Positions 35,988-46,100 of a stretch of DNA of 64,000 nucleotides are shown one piece after another. The position numbers were made by a program, and so were the translations under genes. Positions within the stretch are counted from its first letter, which is position 1. Every line of letters starts with the position of its first letter. Below the pieces are notes generated by a model. The model saw only the letters and a program-made list of their open reading frames with translations. It was not told the origin of the DNA and did no database searches. This DNA comes from Curtobacterium sp. GC_Cur_3. Lineage in GTDB: Bacteria > Actinomycetota > Actinomycetes > Actinomycetales > Microbacteriaceae. The stretch spans positions 62,001 through 126,000 of the forward strand of contig NZ_JALNUI010000006.1 in NCBI RefSeq assembly GCF_026544205.1, in the 5' to 3' direction.

Positions 35988-36164
35988 TCACCCCCGGCGC
36001 GGACGACCCGTCAGCCGGGCGCGGGCCGCACGGAGCGCCCGCTCGAGGTTGGCCGCGACCACCCGGGGGTCGTCGTAGTCCGCGTCGGTGGCGTCGACGC
36101 GCCGGTCGTTCGCACGGACCGGGGCACGGCCGAACGACAGCGGGGTCGGGTGCACGCTCGTCAT
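35988..36164 (-). CDS. small hypothetical protein (58 aa)
   Basis: A 58-residue basic peptide, MTSVHPTPLSFGRAPVRAND and ending in TGRPRRG, follows an ATG. No family is recognised. It is convergent with the quinone reductase gene, 8 bp after its stop. No strong ribosome binding site is seen. Confidence 0.45.
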   Translation of the reverse strand: MTSVHPTPLSFGRAPVRANDRRVDATDADYDDPRVVAANLERALRAARARLTGRPRRG

Positions 36165-36240
36165 GCCGTCAGGGTACGACCGCCGACCGACAGTCGTCAC
36201 GGCGACCGGCGGCGACGCGCCGGACGTCCCCCGGGCCTCC

Positions 36241-37044
36241 TCAGCGGTGCTGGTGCCGCACGGGGAACGCGAGCGTGCAGGCGACACCGACGTACTGCGC
36301 CACGACGCCCACGTTCCGCACGTCGAGGTCGGTGAAGGCGTCCGGCGTCGGGCAGTCCACCGTCAGCATGCCGAACGAGTAGCCCTCACCCCGGACGACG
36401 ACGGCCACGTACGAGCGGTACCGCGGGTCGAAGTCCGGCTCGTCGTCCACCGCGTCGACGTCGGACTCCCGGTCCCCCACGACCCGCGGCGGCCCGCCCT
36501 GCAGCACCCAGTCGAGGTTGCGGTCCCCGTACGGCGTCCCCGCGCGGAACACCCCGGCCGTGTCCCCGGCTCCGCCGTGCCCGATCGGCTCGAGGGCGTC
36601 AAGCGACGGCGCGAGCAGGTACACGTTCGCGCGCACGTCCGGGACGTGCGGGAGCAGGTAGAACGCCAGGGCGGCTGCCGCCCGGTCGGCGAACGCCCCG
36701 AGCTCGGACCGCCGCGTGGCGTGGTCGTGTGCGGCGAAGCGGGTGAGCCGCGTGGCGATCTGGCCGAAGCCGTACTGCACCGCGACCTCGTACGCGGCGA
36801 GCGCCGTCGCGCCGGCGTCCTCCGCACGACGACGGGCATCGGCGGTCCGACGGGCCCGGAGTGCCTGCCACACGACGACCCCGACGAACACGGCGAGCGC
36901 CACGATGACGAGCACCGCCTTGCTCACCGGGACCCCGACGAGGTTCGGCACCTGGAACACCGCGGACGGCAGGGCGGCGGCGACGACGGGCAGCACGACG
37001 TCTCCGTACCGACGGCTGCTCGTTCGTTCGTTCCCCTGACCCAC
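36241..37044 (-). CDS. membrane-anchored GAF-like domain protein
   Basis: This 267-residue protein has hydrophobic segments at about 16-34 and 42-62, then a helical linker (ALRARRTADARRRAEDA) and a GAF-like domain (about 90-265) ending FGMLTVDCPTPDAFTDLDVRNVGVVAQYVG. It is likely a membrane-bound sensor, but no output domain is fused. It diverges from the patatin gene. Confidence 0.75.
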   Translation of the reverse strand: MGQGNERTSSRRYGDVVLPVVAAALPSAVFQVPNLVGVPVSKAVLVIVALAVFVGVVVWQALRARRTADARRRAEDAGATALAAYEVAVQYGFGQIATRLTRFAAHDHATRRSELGAFADRAAAALAFYLLPHVPDVRANVYLLAPSLDALEPIGHGGAGDTAGVFRAGTPYGDRNLDWVLQGGPPRVVGDRESDVDAVDDEPDFDPRYRSYVAVVVRGEGYSFGMLTVDCPTPDAFTDLDVRNVGVVAQYVGVACTLAFPVRHQHR

Positions 37045-37151
37045 GCCACGACGGTACGGCCGACCACCGACCCCGCGGCCCGTGCGCACCGCTGTCCGTT
37101 CGCTCCGCTGTCCGCGCACCGCGCAGGCCGTGGAGTTGGTAAGCATGGTGC

Positions 37152-38024
37152 ATGAGCCAACTCGCACCGCCCACCGCTGGATCCCGAGCGCTCGTCCTCG
37201 GCGGTGGTGGGGTCGCCGGCATCGCGTGGGAGCTCGGTGTCCTCGCGACGCTCGAGGACGCAGGTGTCGACCTCGGTGCGGCGGACCTGGTCGTGGGCAC
37301 CAGCGCCGGCAGCGTCGTCGGCACGTTCGTCCGGCACGGGGGCGTGCAGGCCGCGTTCGCGCAGCAGATCTCCCCGCTCCCGACGACCTACGAGGAGCCC
37401 GGCGTGATCGACGTCGAGGCGATGCAGCGTGCGTTCGAGCAGGCCCTCGCCGGGATGACCTCGGAGCAGGACGGTCGCGCACGGCTCGGGCAGGCAGCGC
37501 TCCGCGTCACGACCGGGCAGACCGACGACCAGCGCGTCGCGACGTTCGGCGAGACCCTGCCGTCCTCCGAGTGGCCCGAGCGTCCCCTCGCGGTCACCAC
37601 GGTCGACGCCACCGACGGCACCTTCCGCGTGCTGACCGCCGCGGACGGCATCCCGCTCCCCCGGGCGGTCGCGTCGAGCTGCTCCGTCCCACTCGTGTGG
37701 TCGCCGGTGATGCTCGACGGCCGTCCGTACATCGACGGCGGCGTCCGGTCCGGCACGAACGCCGACGTCGCCGCGGGGCACGAGCGCGTGCTCGTCATCG
37801 CCTGCGGTCCCGAGGCGCCGTCCCCGCTCGGCCCGTGGCTCGACGAGGCCGTCGAGACCCTGCGTGCCGCCGGGTCGAGCGTGGAGGTCGTGGTCGCCGA
37901 CAGCGCGTCGCAGCAGGCATTCGGGACGAATTCGCTGTCCCTGTCGACCCAGCGGCCCGCCGCGGAGGTCGGCCGGGCCCAGGCGGAGGGCATCGCGCAG
38001 CGGATCGCGGAGTTCTGGGCCTGA
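37152..38024 (+). CDS. patatin-like phospholipase family protein
   Basis: This 290-residue serine lipase-type protein has the oxyanion loop GGGGVAG (17-23), nucleophile elbow GTSAG (Ser51) and catalytic Asp in DGG (Asp195). All catalytic-dyad elements are present. Its lipid substrate is unknown. Short 16 bp tandem repeats begin exactly at its stop codon. Confidence 0.92.
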   Translation: MSQLAPPTAGSRALVLGGGGVAGIAWELGVLATLEDAGVDLGAADLVVGTSAGSVVGTFVRHGGVQAAFAQQISPLPTTYEEPGVIDVEAMQRAFEQALAGMTSEQDGRARLGQAALRVTTGQTDDQRVATFGETLPSSEWPERPLAVTTVDATDGTFRVLTAADGIPLPRAVASSCSVPLVWSPVMLDGRPYIDGGVRSGTNADVAAGHERVLVIACGPEAPSPLGPWLDEAVETLRAAGSSVEVVVADSASQQAFGTNSLSLSTQRPAAEVGRAQAEGIAQRIAEFWA

Positions 38025-38085
38025 CCGAGTCGCGGTCTGACCGAGTCGTGGTGTGATCGAGCCGTGGTCTGACCGAGTTGTCCAC
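38022..38085. repeat. 16 bp tandem repeats starting at the patatin stop codon
   Basis: About four imperfect copies of TGACCGAGTCGTGGTC occupy 38022-38085 (units at 38022, 38038, 38054, 38070). Each copy begins with TGA. Confidence 0.8.
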
Positions 38086-38137
38086 AGTCTCGTCACCAGC
38101 CGGACGGAGCGTCGGCGCACGCGGCTAGCGTGGTGGC

Positions 38138-40246
38138 ATGACGACGGCGTTCTCTGACCTCGACCAGTACCTCGCACTCCCACGGGTGGACGGCATCGCC
38201 CTGAGCCCGGACGGCACCCGTGTCGCGCTCACCGTGAGCACGCTCGACGCGGACGGCACCGGCTACCGCCGTGCGGTCTGGTCCGTGCCGTCGACCGGCG
38301 ACGGGGTGCCCGTCCGCCTCACCCGGAGCGCGAAGGGCGAGTCCGGCACCGCCTTCACCCGGAACGGTGACCTGCTGTTCGTGTCGGGGCGCCCGGACGC
38401 CGACGGCGGCGCCGACGACACCGCGCAGCTCTGGCTGTTGCCGGCTGCCGGGGGCGAGGCACGTCCGGTGACCCGTCTTCCCGGAGGCACGGGTGGCGTC
38501 CTCGCGACGGCCAGCGCCTCGGACATGGTCGCCGTCACCGCCGACCTCCTGCCGACCGCAGCTGCCGGGGAGCGTGTCGGTGTCGTCACGCGGGACGCAG
38601 CGCTCCGGAAGCGCCGCGACGACACGAAGGTCCGAGCGATCCTGCACGAGTCCTACCCGGTGCGGTACTGGGACCACGACCTCGGCCCGGACCAGACCCA
38701 CGTGCTCGGCATCGACCTCGCCGACCTGACCGAACCGACCGCGGTCGAACCGGCCACGGGCGTCTCGACCGCGGCGAGCGAGTCGGCCGGGTCCGACGAG
38801 CACGCCCCCGCGCCGTACCCCGCGCACCTGCCGACGCCGGTGGACGTCACGCCAGAGCCTGGTCGCTCGCTCGACCATGTCTCCGGCGCCCTCACCCCGG
38901 ACGGCTCCACGCTCGTCGCCGCGGTCGCTGCGCCCGAGGCCCGGGGCGGTCGCTCCGTGCTCGTCACGATCGACGTCGACACCGCGGAACGCACCGTGCT
39001 CTTCGACGACCCCGACGTCGACCACGAATCCCCCACGCTGTCGCACGACGGCACCACGATCGCCTGGGTGCGCACGGTCCGGTCGACGCCGGCCGGTGCC
39101 AACCCGCAAGAGGTCTGGGTGGCGTCCGTCGACGGCTCGGGTGCCCACCGCATCGCGACCGAGTGGGACCGGTGGCCGAGCGAGCTCGTCTTCGAACACG
39201 GGGACGGCGCCCTCCTCGCGACGGCCGACCAGGACGGCCGTGCCCCGGTCTTCCGGCTCCCCCTCGACGGCGCACCCGTCGAGCAGCTCACGCACGACGA
39301 CTGGGCGTACTCGGGTCTCCGCGTGGCGGAGTCGACCGGCGTGGTCGTCGCGCTCCGAGCCTCCTGGGCGGCGCCGCTGCACCCCGTCCGGATCGACGCG
39401 GACGGCACGGTGACCCCGCTGGCGACGCCGGCCGCCTTGCCTGCCGTCCCCGGTCGGATGGAGGAGGTCGAGACGACCGCCGCCGACGGTGCCCGCGTGC
39501 GCGGGTGGCTCGTCCTGCCGGAGGGCGACGGTCCGCACCCGCTGCTGCTCTGGATCCACGGCGGTCCGCTGAACTCCTGGAACCAGTGGTCGTGGCGGTG
39601 GAACCCGATGCTCGCCGCGGCGCGCGGGTACGCCGTGCTGCTGCCCGACCCGGCGCTGTCGACCGGGTACGGCCTCGACTTCGTCAACCGCGGCTGGAAC
39701 GCCTGGGGACAGGCGCCCTACACCGACCTGATGGCGATCACGGACACCGTGGTCGCCCGGTCCGACATCGACGAGACACGCACGGCGGCGCTCGGCGGGT
39801 CCTTCGGCGGGTACATGGCGAACTGGGTCGCCGGGCACACGGATCGCTTCCGGGCGATCGTGACGCACGCCAGCCTCTGGGCGCTCGACCAGTTCACGGG
39901 CACGACCGACTCCTCCGACTACTGGCAGTCGATCTTCGACGCGGACGGCATCCACCAGAACGACCCGCACCGCTTCGTCGAGGACATCGTCACGCCGATG
40001 CTCGTCATCCACGGGGACCAGGACTACCGGGTGCCGATCGGCGAGGGGCTCCGGCTCTGGTCAGAGCTCGCGGAACACCACGCCGGGCCGGACGGCACGA
40101 TGGCGCACCGGTTCCTCTACTTCCCCGACGAGAACCACTGGATCCTCAAGCCCCAGCACGCGTCCATCTGGTACCAGACGGTCTTCGCGTTCCTGGCGCA
40201 GCACGTGCTCGACGAGCCGTGGGAGCGGCCCGAACTGCTCGGGTGA
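38138..40246 (+). CDS. S9 family prolyl-oligopeptidase-like serine peptidase
   Basis: This 702-residue enzyme has a beta-propeller region (about 1-430) followed by an alpha/beta-hydrolase. The triad is Ser555 in GGSFGGY, Asp629 in HGDQDYRVP and His667 in DENHW. It likely cleaves short peptides in the cytoplasm; no signal peptide is seen. It is convergent with the acyl-CoA dehydrogenase gene. Confidence 0.94.
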   Translation: MTTAFSDLDQYLALPRVDGIALSPDGTRVALTVSTLDADGTGYRRAVWSVPSTGDGVPVRLTRSAKGESGTAFTRNGDLLFVSGRPDADGGADDTAQLWLLPAAGGEARPVTRLPGGTGGVLATASASDMVAVTADLLPTAAAGERVGVVTRDAALRKRRDDTKVRAILHESYPVRYWDHDLGPDQTHVLGIDLADLTEPTAVEPATGVSTAASESAGSDEHAPAPYPAHLPTPVDVTPEPGRSLDHVSGALTPDGSTLVAAVAAPEARGGRSVLVTIDVDTAERTVLFDDPDVDHESPTLSHDGTTIAWVRTVRSTPAGANPQEVWVASVDGSGAHRIATEWDRWPSELVFEHGDGALLATADQDGRAPVFRLPLDGAPVEQLTHDDWAYSGLRVAESTGVVVALRASWAAPLHPVRIDADGTVTPLATPAALPAVPGRMEEVETTAADGARVRGWLVLPEGDGPHPLLLWIHGGPLNSWNQWSWRWNPMLAAARGYAVLLPDPALSTGYGLDFVNRGWNAWGQAPYTDLMAITDTVVARSDIDETRTAALGGSFGGYMANWVAGHTDRFRAIVTHASLWALDQFTGTTDSSDYWQSIFDADGIHQNDPHRFVEDIVTPMLVIHGDQDYRVPIGEGLRLWSELAEHHAGPDGTMAHRFLYFPDENHWILKPQHASIWYQTVFAFLAQHVLDEPWERPELLG

Positions 40247-40285
40247 CCAGGCTGCCGCGAGCACCGGCCGGTCGGACCGTGAGAC

Positions 40286-40322
40286 CCGCCCGGTCGGGCC
40301 GTTGGCCCGGCCGGTCGGGCGG
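40286..40322. terminator. imperfect hairpin between convergent genes
   Basis: CCGCCCG/CGGGCGG and GGGCC/GGCCC pair around a GTT loop with an internal bulge, between the S9 peptidase and acyl-CoA dehydrogenase stops. Confidence 0.5.
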
Positions 40323-40325
40323 CGT

Positions 40326-41519
40326 TCAGACGAACGCGGCCTGACCGGTGATGGCGCGTCCGACGATCAGGGTGTTGACCTCGCGGGTGCCCTCGTAGGA
40401 GTAGATGGCCTCGGCGTCGGCGAAGAACCGGGCGACGCCCTTGTCGAGCACGATGCCGTTGCCGCCCTGCACCTCGCGGCACCAGGCGACGGTCTCCCGC
40501 ATCTTCGACGTGGCGAACGCCTTCGCCATCGCGGAGTGCTCGTCCGCGCCGACGCCGGCGTCCTGCATCGCCGAGGCCTGCGTGCACAGGGCGATCGACG
40601 CGGTGATGTTCGCCAGGGACTTCACGAGCAGGTCCTGCACGAGCTGGTGCGCCGCGATGGGCTTGCCGAACTGGATCCGCTCGCGGGCGTAGGCCAGCGC
40701 GGCGTCGTACGCCCCGACCGCGATGCCGATGGCCTGCCAGGCGACCTCGGTCCGGGTCAGGCGGAGCACCTCGGCCGTCGTGCGGAACGACGTCGCCCGC
40801 TGCAGTCGGCGGGACTCGGGCACGCGCACGTCGGTCATCACGATGTCGGCGTTCTGCACCCCGCGCAGCGCGATCTTGTCCTCGATCTTCGTCGCGGTGA
40901 ACCCGGGGGTGTCGGTGGTGACGAGGAAGCCCTTGACCTGGTCGTCGGCGACGTCCTTGGCCCAGATGACGACCACGTCGGCGAAGGTCGCGTTGCCGAT
41001 CCACCGCTTCTCGCCGTCGAGGACCCAGCCGTCACCGTCACGTCGGGCGGTGGTGCGGAGCCCGCGGGCGGAGTCGCTGCCGGAGTACGGCTCGGTCAGG
41101 CCGAACGCGCCGATGAGCTCACCGGTCGCCATGCGGGGCAGCCACTCGCGCTGCTGCTCGTCGCTGCCGGCGACCGCGATCGAGTTCATCGCCAGACCGG
41201 ACTGCACGCCGATGAACGTCGCGACGCTGGCGTCGATCCGTCCGAGCTCGAGCGCGGCCCACCCGCGGTACACAGCGGAGTTCTCGAACTCGCGCACCAG
41301 CGGGATGCCGGGGCCGTACATGCCGAGCTCGGCGAGGGGCTTGATCACCTGCATCGGGAACTCGGCCCGGGCCCAGTACGCGTCGGCGATCGGGGCGACC
41401 TCGCGCTCCAGGTACTCCCGCAGACGCCCCAGCGACTCGCGCTCACGCTCCGTCAACTGCAGTGCGAACCCGTAGAAGTCCGACTCGAGCAGGGTGGGCA
41501 GGGACACCGACGTTGACAT
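40326..41519 (-). CDS. acyl-CoA dehydrogenase
   Basis: This 397-residue FAD enzyme is of the acyl-CoA dehydrogenase fold, introducing a double bond at C2-C3. FAD/substrate motifs are GAFGLTEPYSGSDSARG and KRWIGNATFADVVVIWAK, and the catalytic Glu376 is in YEGTREVN. Overall it resembles the glutaryl-CoA dehydrogenase-like subgroup, but the substrate is not shown. It diverges from a QsdR-type regulator that precedes a thioesterase. Confidence 0.93.
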   Translation of the reverse strand: MSTSVSLPTLLESDFYGFALQLTERERESLGRLREYLEREVAPIADAYWARAEFPMQVIKPLAELGMYGPGIPLVREFENSAVYRGWAALELGRIDASVATFIGVQSGLAMNSIAVAGSDEQQREWLPRMATGELIGAFGLTEPYSGSDSARGLRTTARRDGDGWVLDGEKRWIGNATFADVVVIWAKDVADDQVKGFLVTTDTPGFTATKIEDKIALRGVQNADIVMTDVRVPESRRLQRATSFRTTAEVLRLTRTEVAWQAIGIAVGAYDAALAYARERIQFGKPIAAHQLVQDLLVKSLANITASIALCTQASAMQDAGVGADEHSAMAKAFATSKMRETVAWCREVQGGNGIVLDKGVARFFADAEAIYSYEGTREVNTLIVGRAITGQAAFV

Positions 41520-41525
41520 GGGTCC

Positions 41526-41552
41526 AACGATGCATCATTCTCGGAAACGTTG
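41526..41552. promoter_or_regulatory. candidate operator in the acyl-CoA locus
   Basis: CAACG and CGTTG arms flank the ATGCAT-containing centre between the divergent acyl-CoA dehydrogenase and regulator genes. It is weak but correctly placed for autoregulation. Confidence 0.3.
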
Positions 41553-41563
41553 CAAGGAGATTC

Positions 41564-42145
41564 GTGTACACGTCGGAAACCGCGCTGCGCGCCTTCCGGG
41601 AGGCTCGCCACACCTTCATCGCCGGGTCCAGGATCGACATGGGCGCGTTGGCGACCACCCTCGGCGTCGACCGGACGTCGCTGTTCCGGTGGGTGGGCAA
41701 CCGGGACCGGTTGCTGTCCGAGGTGCTGTGGTCCCTGGCGGTCCCCACCCTCGACGCCGCCCGCCGCGATGCCGCACCGTCGGGAGCGGCCCGGATCGTC
41801 GACGTCCTCGACCGGTTCACCGCCGACCTGATCCAGGCGCCGTACTTCCGGCGCTTCCTGACCCGCGAGCCGGCCCGCGCGCTCCGGCTGCTCACCACGA
41901 CCGAGAGCGACGTGCAGAGCCGTTTCGTGCACGCGGTCACCGAGCTCGTCGAGGTCGAGGAACGCTCGGGCGCGTTCGACCCCGTACCGTTGTCGGCCGA
42001 GGAACTCGCACGCCTGCTCGTCCGGATCTCGGAGTCGTTCACGTACGCCGACCTGATCTCCGGCGAGACGCCCGACCCCCTGCGGGCCCGGACGACGTTC
42101 GAGTACGTCCTCCGCCCCAGCACACCCTCGGAGGGAGACCGATGA
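41564..42145 (+). CDS. TetR-like regulator with QsdR C-terminal domain
   Basis: This 193-residue protein has an N-terminal helix-turn-helix (IDMGALATTLGVDRTSLFRWVGNRDRLL) and the QsdR-type C-terminal helical domain, which in Rhodococcus binds lactone or acyl ligands. The GTG follows AAGGAG. Its stop overlaps the thioesterase start (ATGA), and the acyl-CoA dehydrogenase is divergent, so it likely senses an acyl compound and controls both. Confidence 0.85.
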   Translation: MYTSETALRAFREARHTFIAGSRIDMGALATTLGVDRTSLFRWVGNRDRLLSEVLWSLAVPTLDAARRDAAPSGAARIVDVLDRFTADLIQAPYFRRFLTREPARALRLLTTTESDVQSRFVHAVTELVEVEERSGAFDPVPLSAEELARLLVRISESFTYADLISGETPDPLRARTTFEYVLRPSTPSEGDR

Positions 42146-42573
42146 CCATCGACGAGTACCCGTTCCGCCGCACCTACCCCACGCGCTGGAACGACAACGA
42201 CATGTTCGGGCACGTCAACAACACGATCTACTACAGCGCGATGGACAACGCGTCCACGTACTGGTTCCGCGAGCAGGCCGGCCTCGACCCCTTCTCCTCC
42301 ACGTGGATCGCCGTGCTGGTGACCTCGAGCTGCCGCTTCGTGGAGTCCGCCGTGTGGCCGGACGTCATCGAGGTCGGGATGCGTTCGAAGCACCTCGGCA
42401 CCACGAGCCTGTCGTGGGAGTTCGGCCTGTTCCGGCAGGCGGACGGGGCGCTGCTCGCGACGGGCGAGTTCGTGCACGTCATCATCGACCGCGAGGGTGC
42501 CCGGCGCCCCGTCCCCCTGCCCGCGGAGCTCCGCGACCTCGTCACGTCGACGATGGTCACGGGCGCCGCCTGA
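42142..42573 (+). CDS. acyl-CoA thioesterase (4HBT hot-dog fold)
   Basis: This 143-residue hot-dog-fold thioesterase has the 4-hydroxybenzoyl-CoA-type motif RWNDNDMFGHVNNTIYYS with the catalytic Asp. It is coupled to the QsdR-type regulator (ATGA overlap). It probably releases CoA from an intermediate of the neighbouring dehydrogenase pathway. It is convergent with a VOC protein gene. Confidence 0.92.
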   Translation: MTIDEYPFRRTYPTRWNDNDMFGHVNNTIYYSAMDNASTYWFREQAGLDPFSSTWIAVLVTSSCRFVESAVWPDVIEVGMRSKHLGTTSLSWEFGLFRQADGALLATGEFVHVIIDREGARRPVPLPAELRDLVTSTMVTGAA

Positions 42574-42582
42574 GGCTCCGCG

Positions 42583-43023
42583 TCAGCTGCTGACGGCCGC
42601 CAGCTCGAGGTTGATGTCGTCCGGGTCCTGCACGGACAGGATCGTCATGCCGGCGTCGCCGAGTTCGGTGACCTCGCCGTGCTCCACCCCGGCCGCGTCG
42701 AGCCGGGTCGCCGCCTGGTGCAGCTCGTCGACGCTGCCGACGACGAAGCTCACGTGGTCGAGCCCGACGGTGTCCGCGTCGAAGCGCTGCCCCGCGGGTG
42801 CGACCGGTCGGAGGCCGAACACCTGGTCGCCGAGCTGGAACACGCAGCCGCCGTAGAAGCGCTGGCGGTCCTCACGGATGCCGGGCTCGTCGACCTGGTC
42901 GCTGAAGTCGATGACCGGGTCCGAGCCGAGCAGCTGCTGGTAGAACGCCTTGCTGCGGGCGATGTCGGTCACGGTCACGCGGACGTGGGCCAGGGCGGTG
43001 GGACGGGCGATCGGTTCGCTCAT
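42583..43023 (-). CDS. VOC family protein
   Basis: This 146-residue glyoxalase-fold protein has two halves beginning LAHVRVTVTDIARSKAFYQQLLG and LDHVSFVVGSVDELHQAA. The His and Glu metal ligands of VOC dioxygenases or lyases are partly present. The substrate is unknown. The ATG is preceded by AGGAGCACC. Confidence 0.87.
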   Translation of the reverse strand: MSEPIARPTALAHVRVTVTDIARSKAFYQQLLGSDPVIDFSDQVDEPGIREDRQRFYGGCVFQLGDQVFGLRPVAPAGQRFDADTVGLDHVSFVVGSVDELHQAATRLDAAGVEHGEVTELGDAGMTILSVQDPDDINLELAAVSS

Positions 43024-43124
43024 GGTGGTGCTCCTCGCGGGGTCGGTCGGCGCCGCTCTGGACGCCGCCCACGACCCAACGCCCCGCGCCTGGGGACCCG
43101 CAGGGCAGTGCGCGCGGACCGGAC

Positions 43125-43169
43125 ACCAGCGCGCCGCCCGTCCGCGACACGGACGGGCGGCGCGCTGGT
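43125..43169 (-). terminator. hairpin terminator after putA
   Basis: Perfect 20 bp arms (43125-43144 and 43150-43169) close a CGACA loop, 12 bp after the putA stop. Confidence 0.88.
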
Positions 43170-43181
43170 CGCGAAGGGCGG

Positions 43182-46100
43182 CTAGATCAGATCGTCGGTG
43201 AGGTGGTTCGGCGTGCCGAACCGGTGAGCCGTGATGGACACCGCCTGCTCGCGGAGGAAGGGCAGCATCTCGATCCGCCCGGCCTCGGTCACCGGCTCCG
43301 CGTACACCGCGACGTCGGGGCGACCGTCGACCGCCTCGTACAGCGCCGACGCCGACCCGCCGATGAGCCGCACACGCGTGGACGGGCCTCGGGCGACGCG
43401 GGCGCCGAACGCCGACTCGGACTCCGACGACGTGGCCGAGCGGACGACGGGCAGCGCCGCGATCGCCTCGGGGACGGTGCCGGCGGACGAGACGTCGATC
43501 GTCGTGCCGGCACGGAGCGCGGCCGCGACGACCCGGACCAAGGACTCGACGTCCTCCGGGGCCTCCGAGGCCAGCCGCACGTGGACACCGGGGAACGGCA
43601 GGTACCGCGCGATGTTCCGCTCGGCCGACAGCGCCGAAACGTCCTGCGCGGTGCCGAACAGCGACGTCCAGGCCAGCTCGTCCGACGCGACCGCGCGGGA
43701 GAGCGACGGCGACGAGACACCGACCGCCCGCAGGAACGCCGCGACCGGGCTCGAGACCGGGGCACCGGCAGTGGCGTCGGCAGGTGCCCATGACCCGAGC
43801 CCGACGAGGTAGTTGACGCCACCGGCCTTGGTGCCGGCACCGACGGCGGACTTCTTCCACCCGCCGAACGGCTGCCGACGCACGATGGCCCCGGTGATGC
43901 CGCGGTTCACGTAGAGGTTGCCGGCGTCGATGCGGGAGAGCCACGTGCCGATCTCCGACGGGTCGAGCGAGTGCAGGCCGGAGGTCAGGCCGTAGTCGAC
44001 CTCGTTGACGATGTCGATCGCCTCCTCGAGGGTCGCTGCGCGCATCACCCCGAGCACCGGGCCGAAGTACTCCGTCCGGTGGAACGCGGACCCACGGGCG
44101 ACGCCGCCGCGGACGCCGGGGCTCCAGAGCTTGCCCGTGTCGTCGAGCTTCCGCGGGCGGACGGCCCAGGACTCCCCAGCGCCGAGCGTGGTCAGGCCGT
44201 CGAGCAGCTTGCCCGCGGCCGGTTCGACGATCGGACCCATCTGCGACGTCGGGTCGGTCGGGTAGCCGACGGTCATCGACGACACGGCGTCGACGAGCTG
44301 CGAGTGGAAGCGGCGCGAGCGCGCGACGGACCCGACGAGCACGACGAGCGACGCGGCCGAGCACTTCTGCCCGGCGTGCCCGAACGCCGACGCGACGACG
44401 TCCTTGACGGCGAGGTCGAGGTCGGCCGACGGCGTGACGATGATCGCGTTCTTGCCGGACGTCTCGGCGAGGAGCGGCAGGTCCGTGCGGAACGAGCGGA
44501 ACAGGGCCGCGGTCTCGTAGGCGCCGGTGAGGATCACCCGGTCGACGAGTGGCGAGGCGACCAGCGTCGACCCGAGGTCGGTCTCGGAGACGTCGACGAA
44601 CGCGAGCACGTCCGCGGGAGCACCCATCGCGTCGAGCGCGGTGTCGATGACCGACGCCAGGACGGCACCGCTCCGGGCGGCCGGCGGAGCGGGCTTCAGC
44701 ACGACGGCGGACCCGGCGGCCAGGGCGGCGAGCGTCGACCCGGCGGGGATCGCCACGGGGAAGTTCCACGGCGGCGCGACCAGGGTCAGCGCGGCCGGGG
44801 AGAACGTGGCGCCGTCGACCTCGTCGAGCGCCGCGGCCATGTCGCCGTAGAAGTGCGCGAAGTCGATCGCCTCGGAGACCTCCGGGTCGGCCTGGTCGAT
44901 GGTCTTGCCGGTCTCGGAGGCCATCACCTCGATGAGGGCTGCACGGTTCGCCTCGAGTGCGTCGCCGACGGCGTGGAGCACCGCACCGCGCGCCGCACCG
45001 GACCAGGTCCCCCAGACCGCACCCGCGCTGCGGACGCGCTGCAGGACCGACGTGAGCTGCGCGTCGGAGGTCAGCCGGGCCTCCTGGACGCCCCGGACGC
45101 CGAGCGTCGACGACGCGATCCGCTCGGTGATGGCCGCACCCCAGGCGCGGGTGGCGGCGACCGACGGGTCGCTGTCCGGGGTGTTCTCGAAGTGGCCGGG
45201 CGTCGGGCGGCCGACGGCCGCGTAGCGGTCGGCGACGCGGTGCGACTCCGGTACGGCGAGCCCGTCCGGGGTCGACAGCGGCTCCAGGGACGCGCGGAAC
45301 CGCGACTCCTCCCGGGCGAACAGCGACGGTGACGAGTGCAGCGAGAACACCGCGGACATGAAGTTGTCCTGCGAGGCGCCCTCCTCCAGTCGGCGGATGA
45401 GGTAGGCGATCGCGACGTCGAACTCCCCCGGGTGGACGACGGGCGTGTAGAGCAGCAGCGACCCGACCGTCTTGCGGACCGCGGCAGCCTGGCCCTGCGC
45501 CATGCCGAGCAGCATCTCGAACTCGATGCCCTCGCGCACCCCGCGCTCCCCGGCGAGCAGCCAGGCGTGCGCGACGTCGAACAGGTTGTGCCCGGCGACG
45601 CCGACACGGACGTTCGCGACGCGGTCGGGCGTCAGCGCCCAGTCGAGCACCCGCTTGTAGTTCGTGTCGGAGTCCTGCTTGGTGTGCCAGGTCGCGAGCG
45701 GCCAGCCGTGGACCGAGGCCTCGACCTGCTCCATCGGCAGGTTCGCGCCCTTGACCAGGCGCACCTTGATGCCGGCGCCACCGCGCGCGCGACGGGCGGC
45801 AGACCACTCCTGCAGGTGCTGCATCGCGGCGAGCGCGTCCGGCAGGTAGGCCTGCAGCACGATCCCGGCTTCGAGCCCGAGGAACGCCGGCTCGTCGAGG
45901 AGCTTCGTGAAGACCGCGATCGTCAGGTCGAGGTCCTTGAACTCCTCCATGTCGAGGTTGATGAACTTCGCCGGATCGGAGGATGCGGCGCGGGCGAACA
46001 GGGGGCGCAGCTTCTCGACGATGTCGTCGACGGCGTGGTCGAACGCCCACGGCGAGTGCGGGTGCACGGTCGAGGAGACCTTGATCGACACGTAGTCGAC

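Noticed and set aside
42583-46050. A 1155-residue minus-strand frame joined to the VOC gene
   Set aside because: The upstream two thirds is an out-of-frame shadow of putA, rich in Arg and Gly. Only the VOC protein from 43023 is real.
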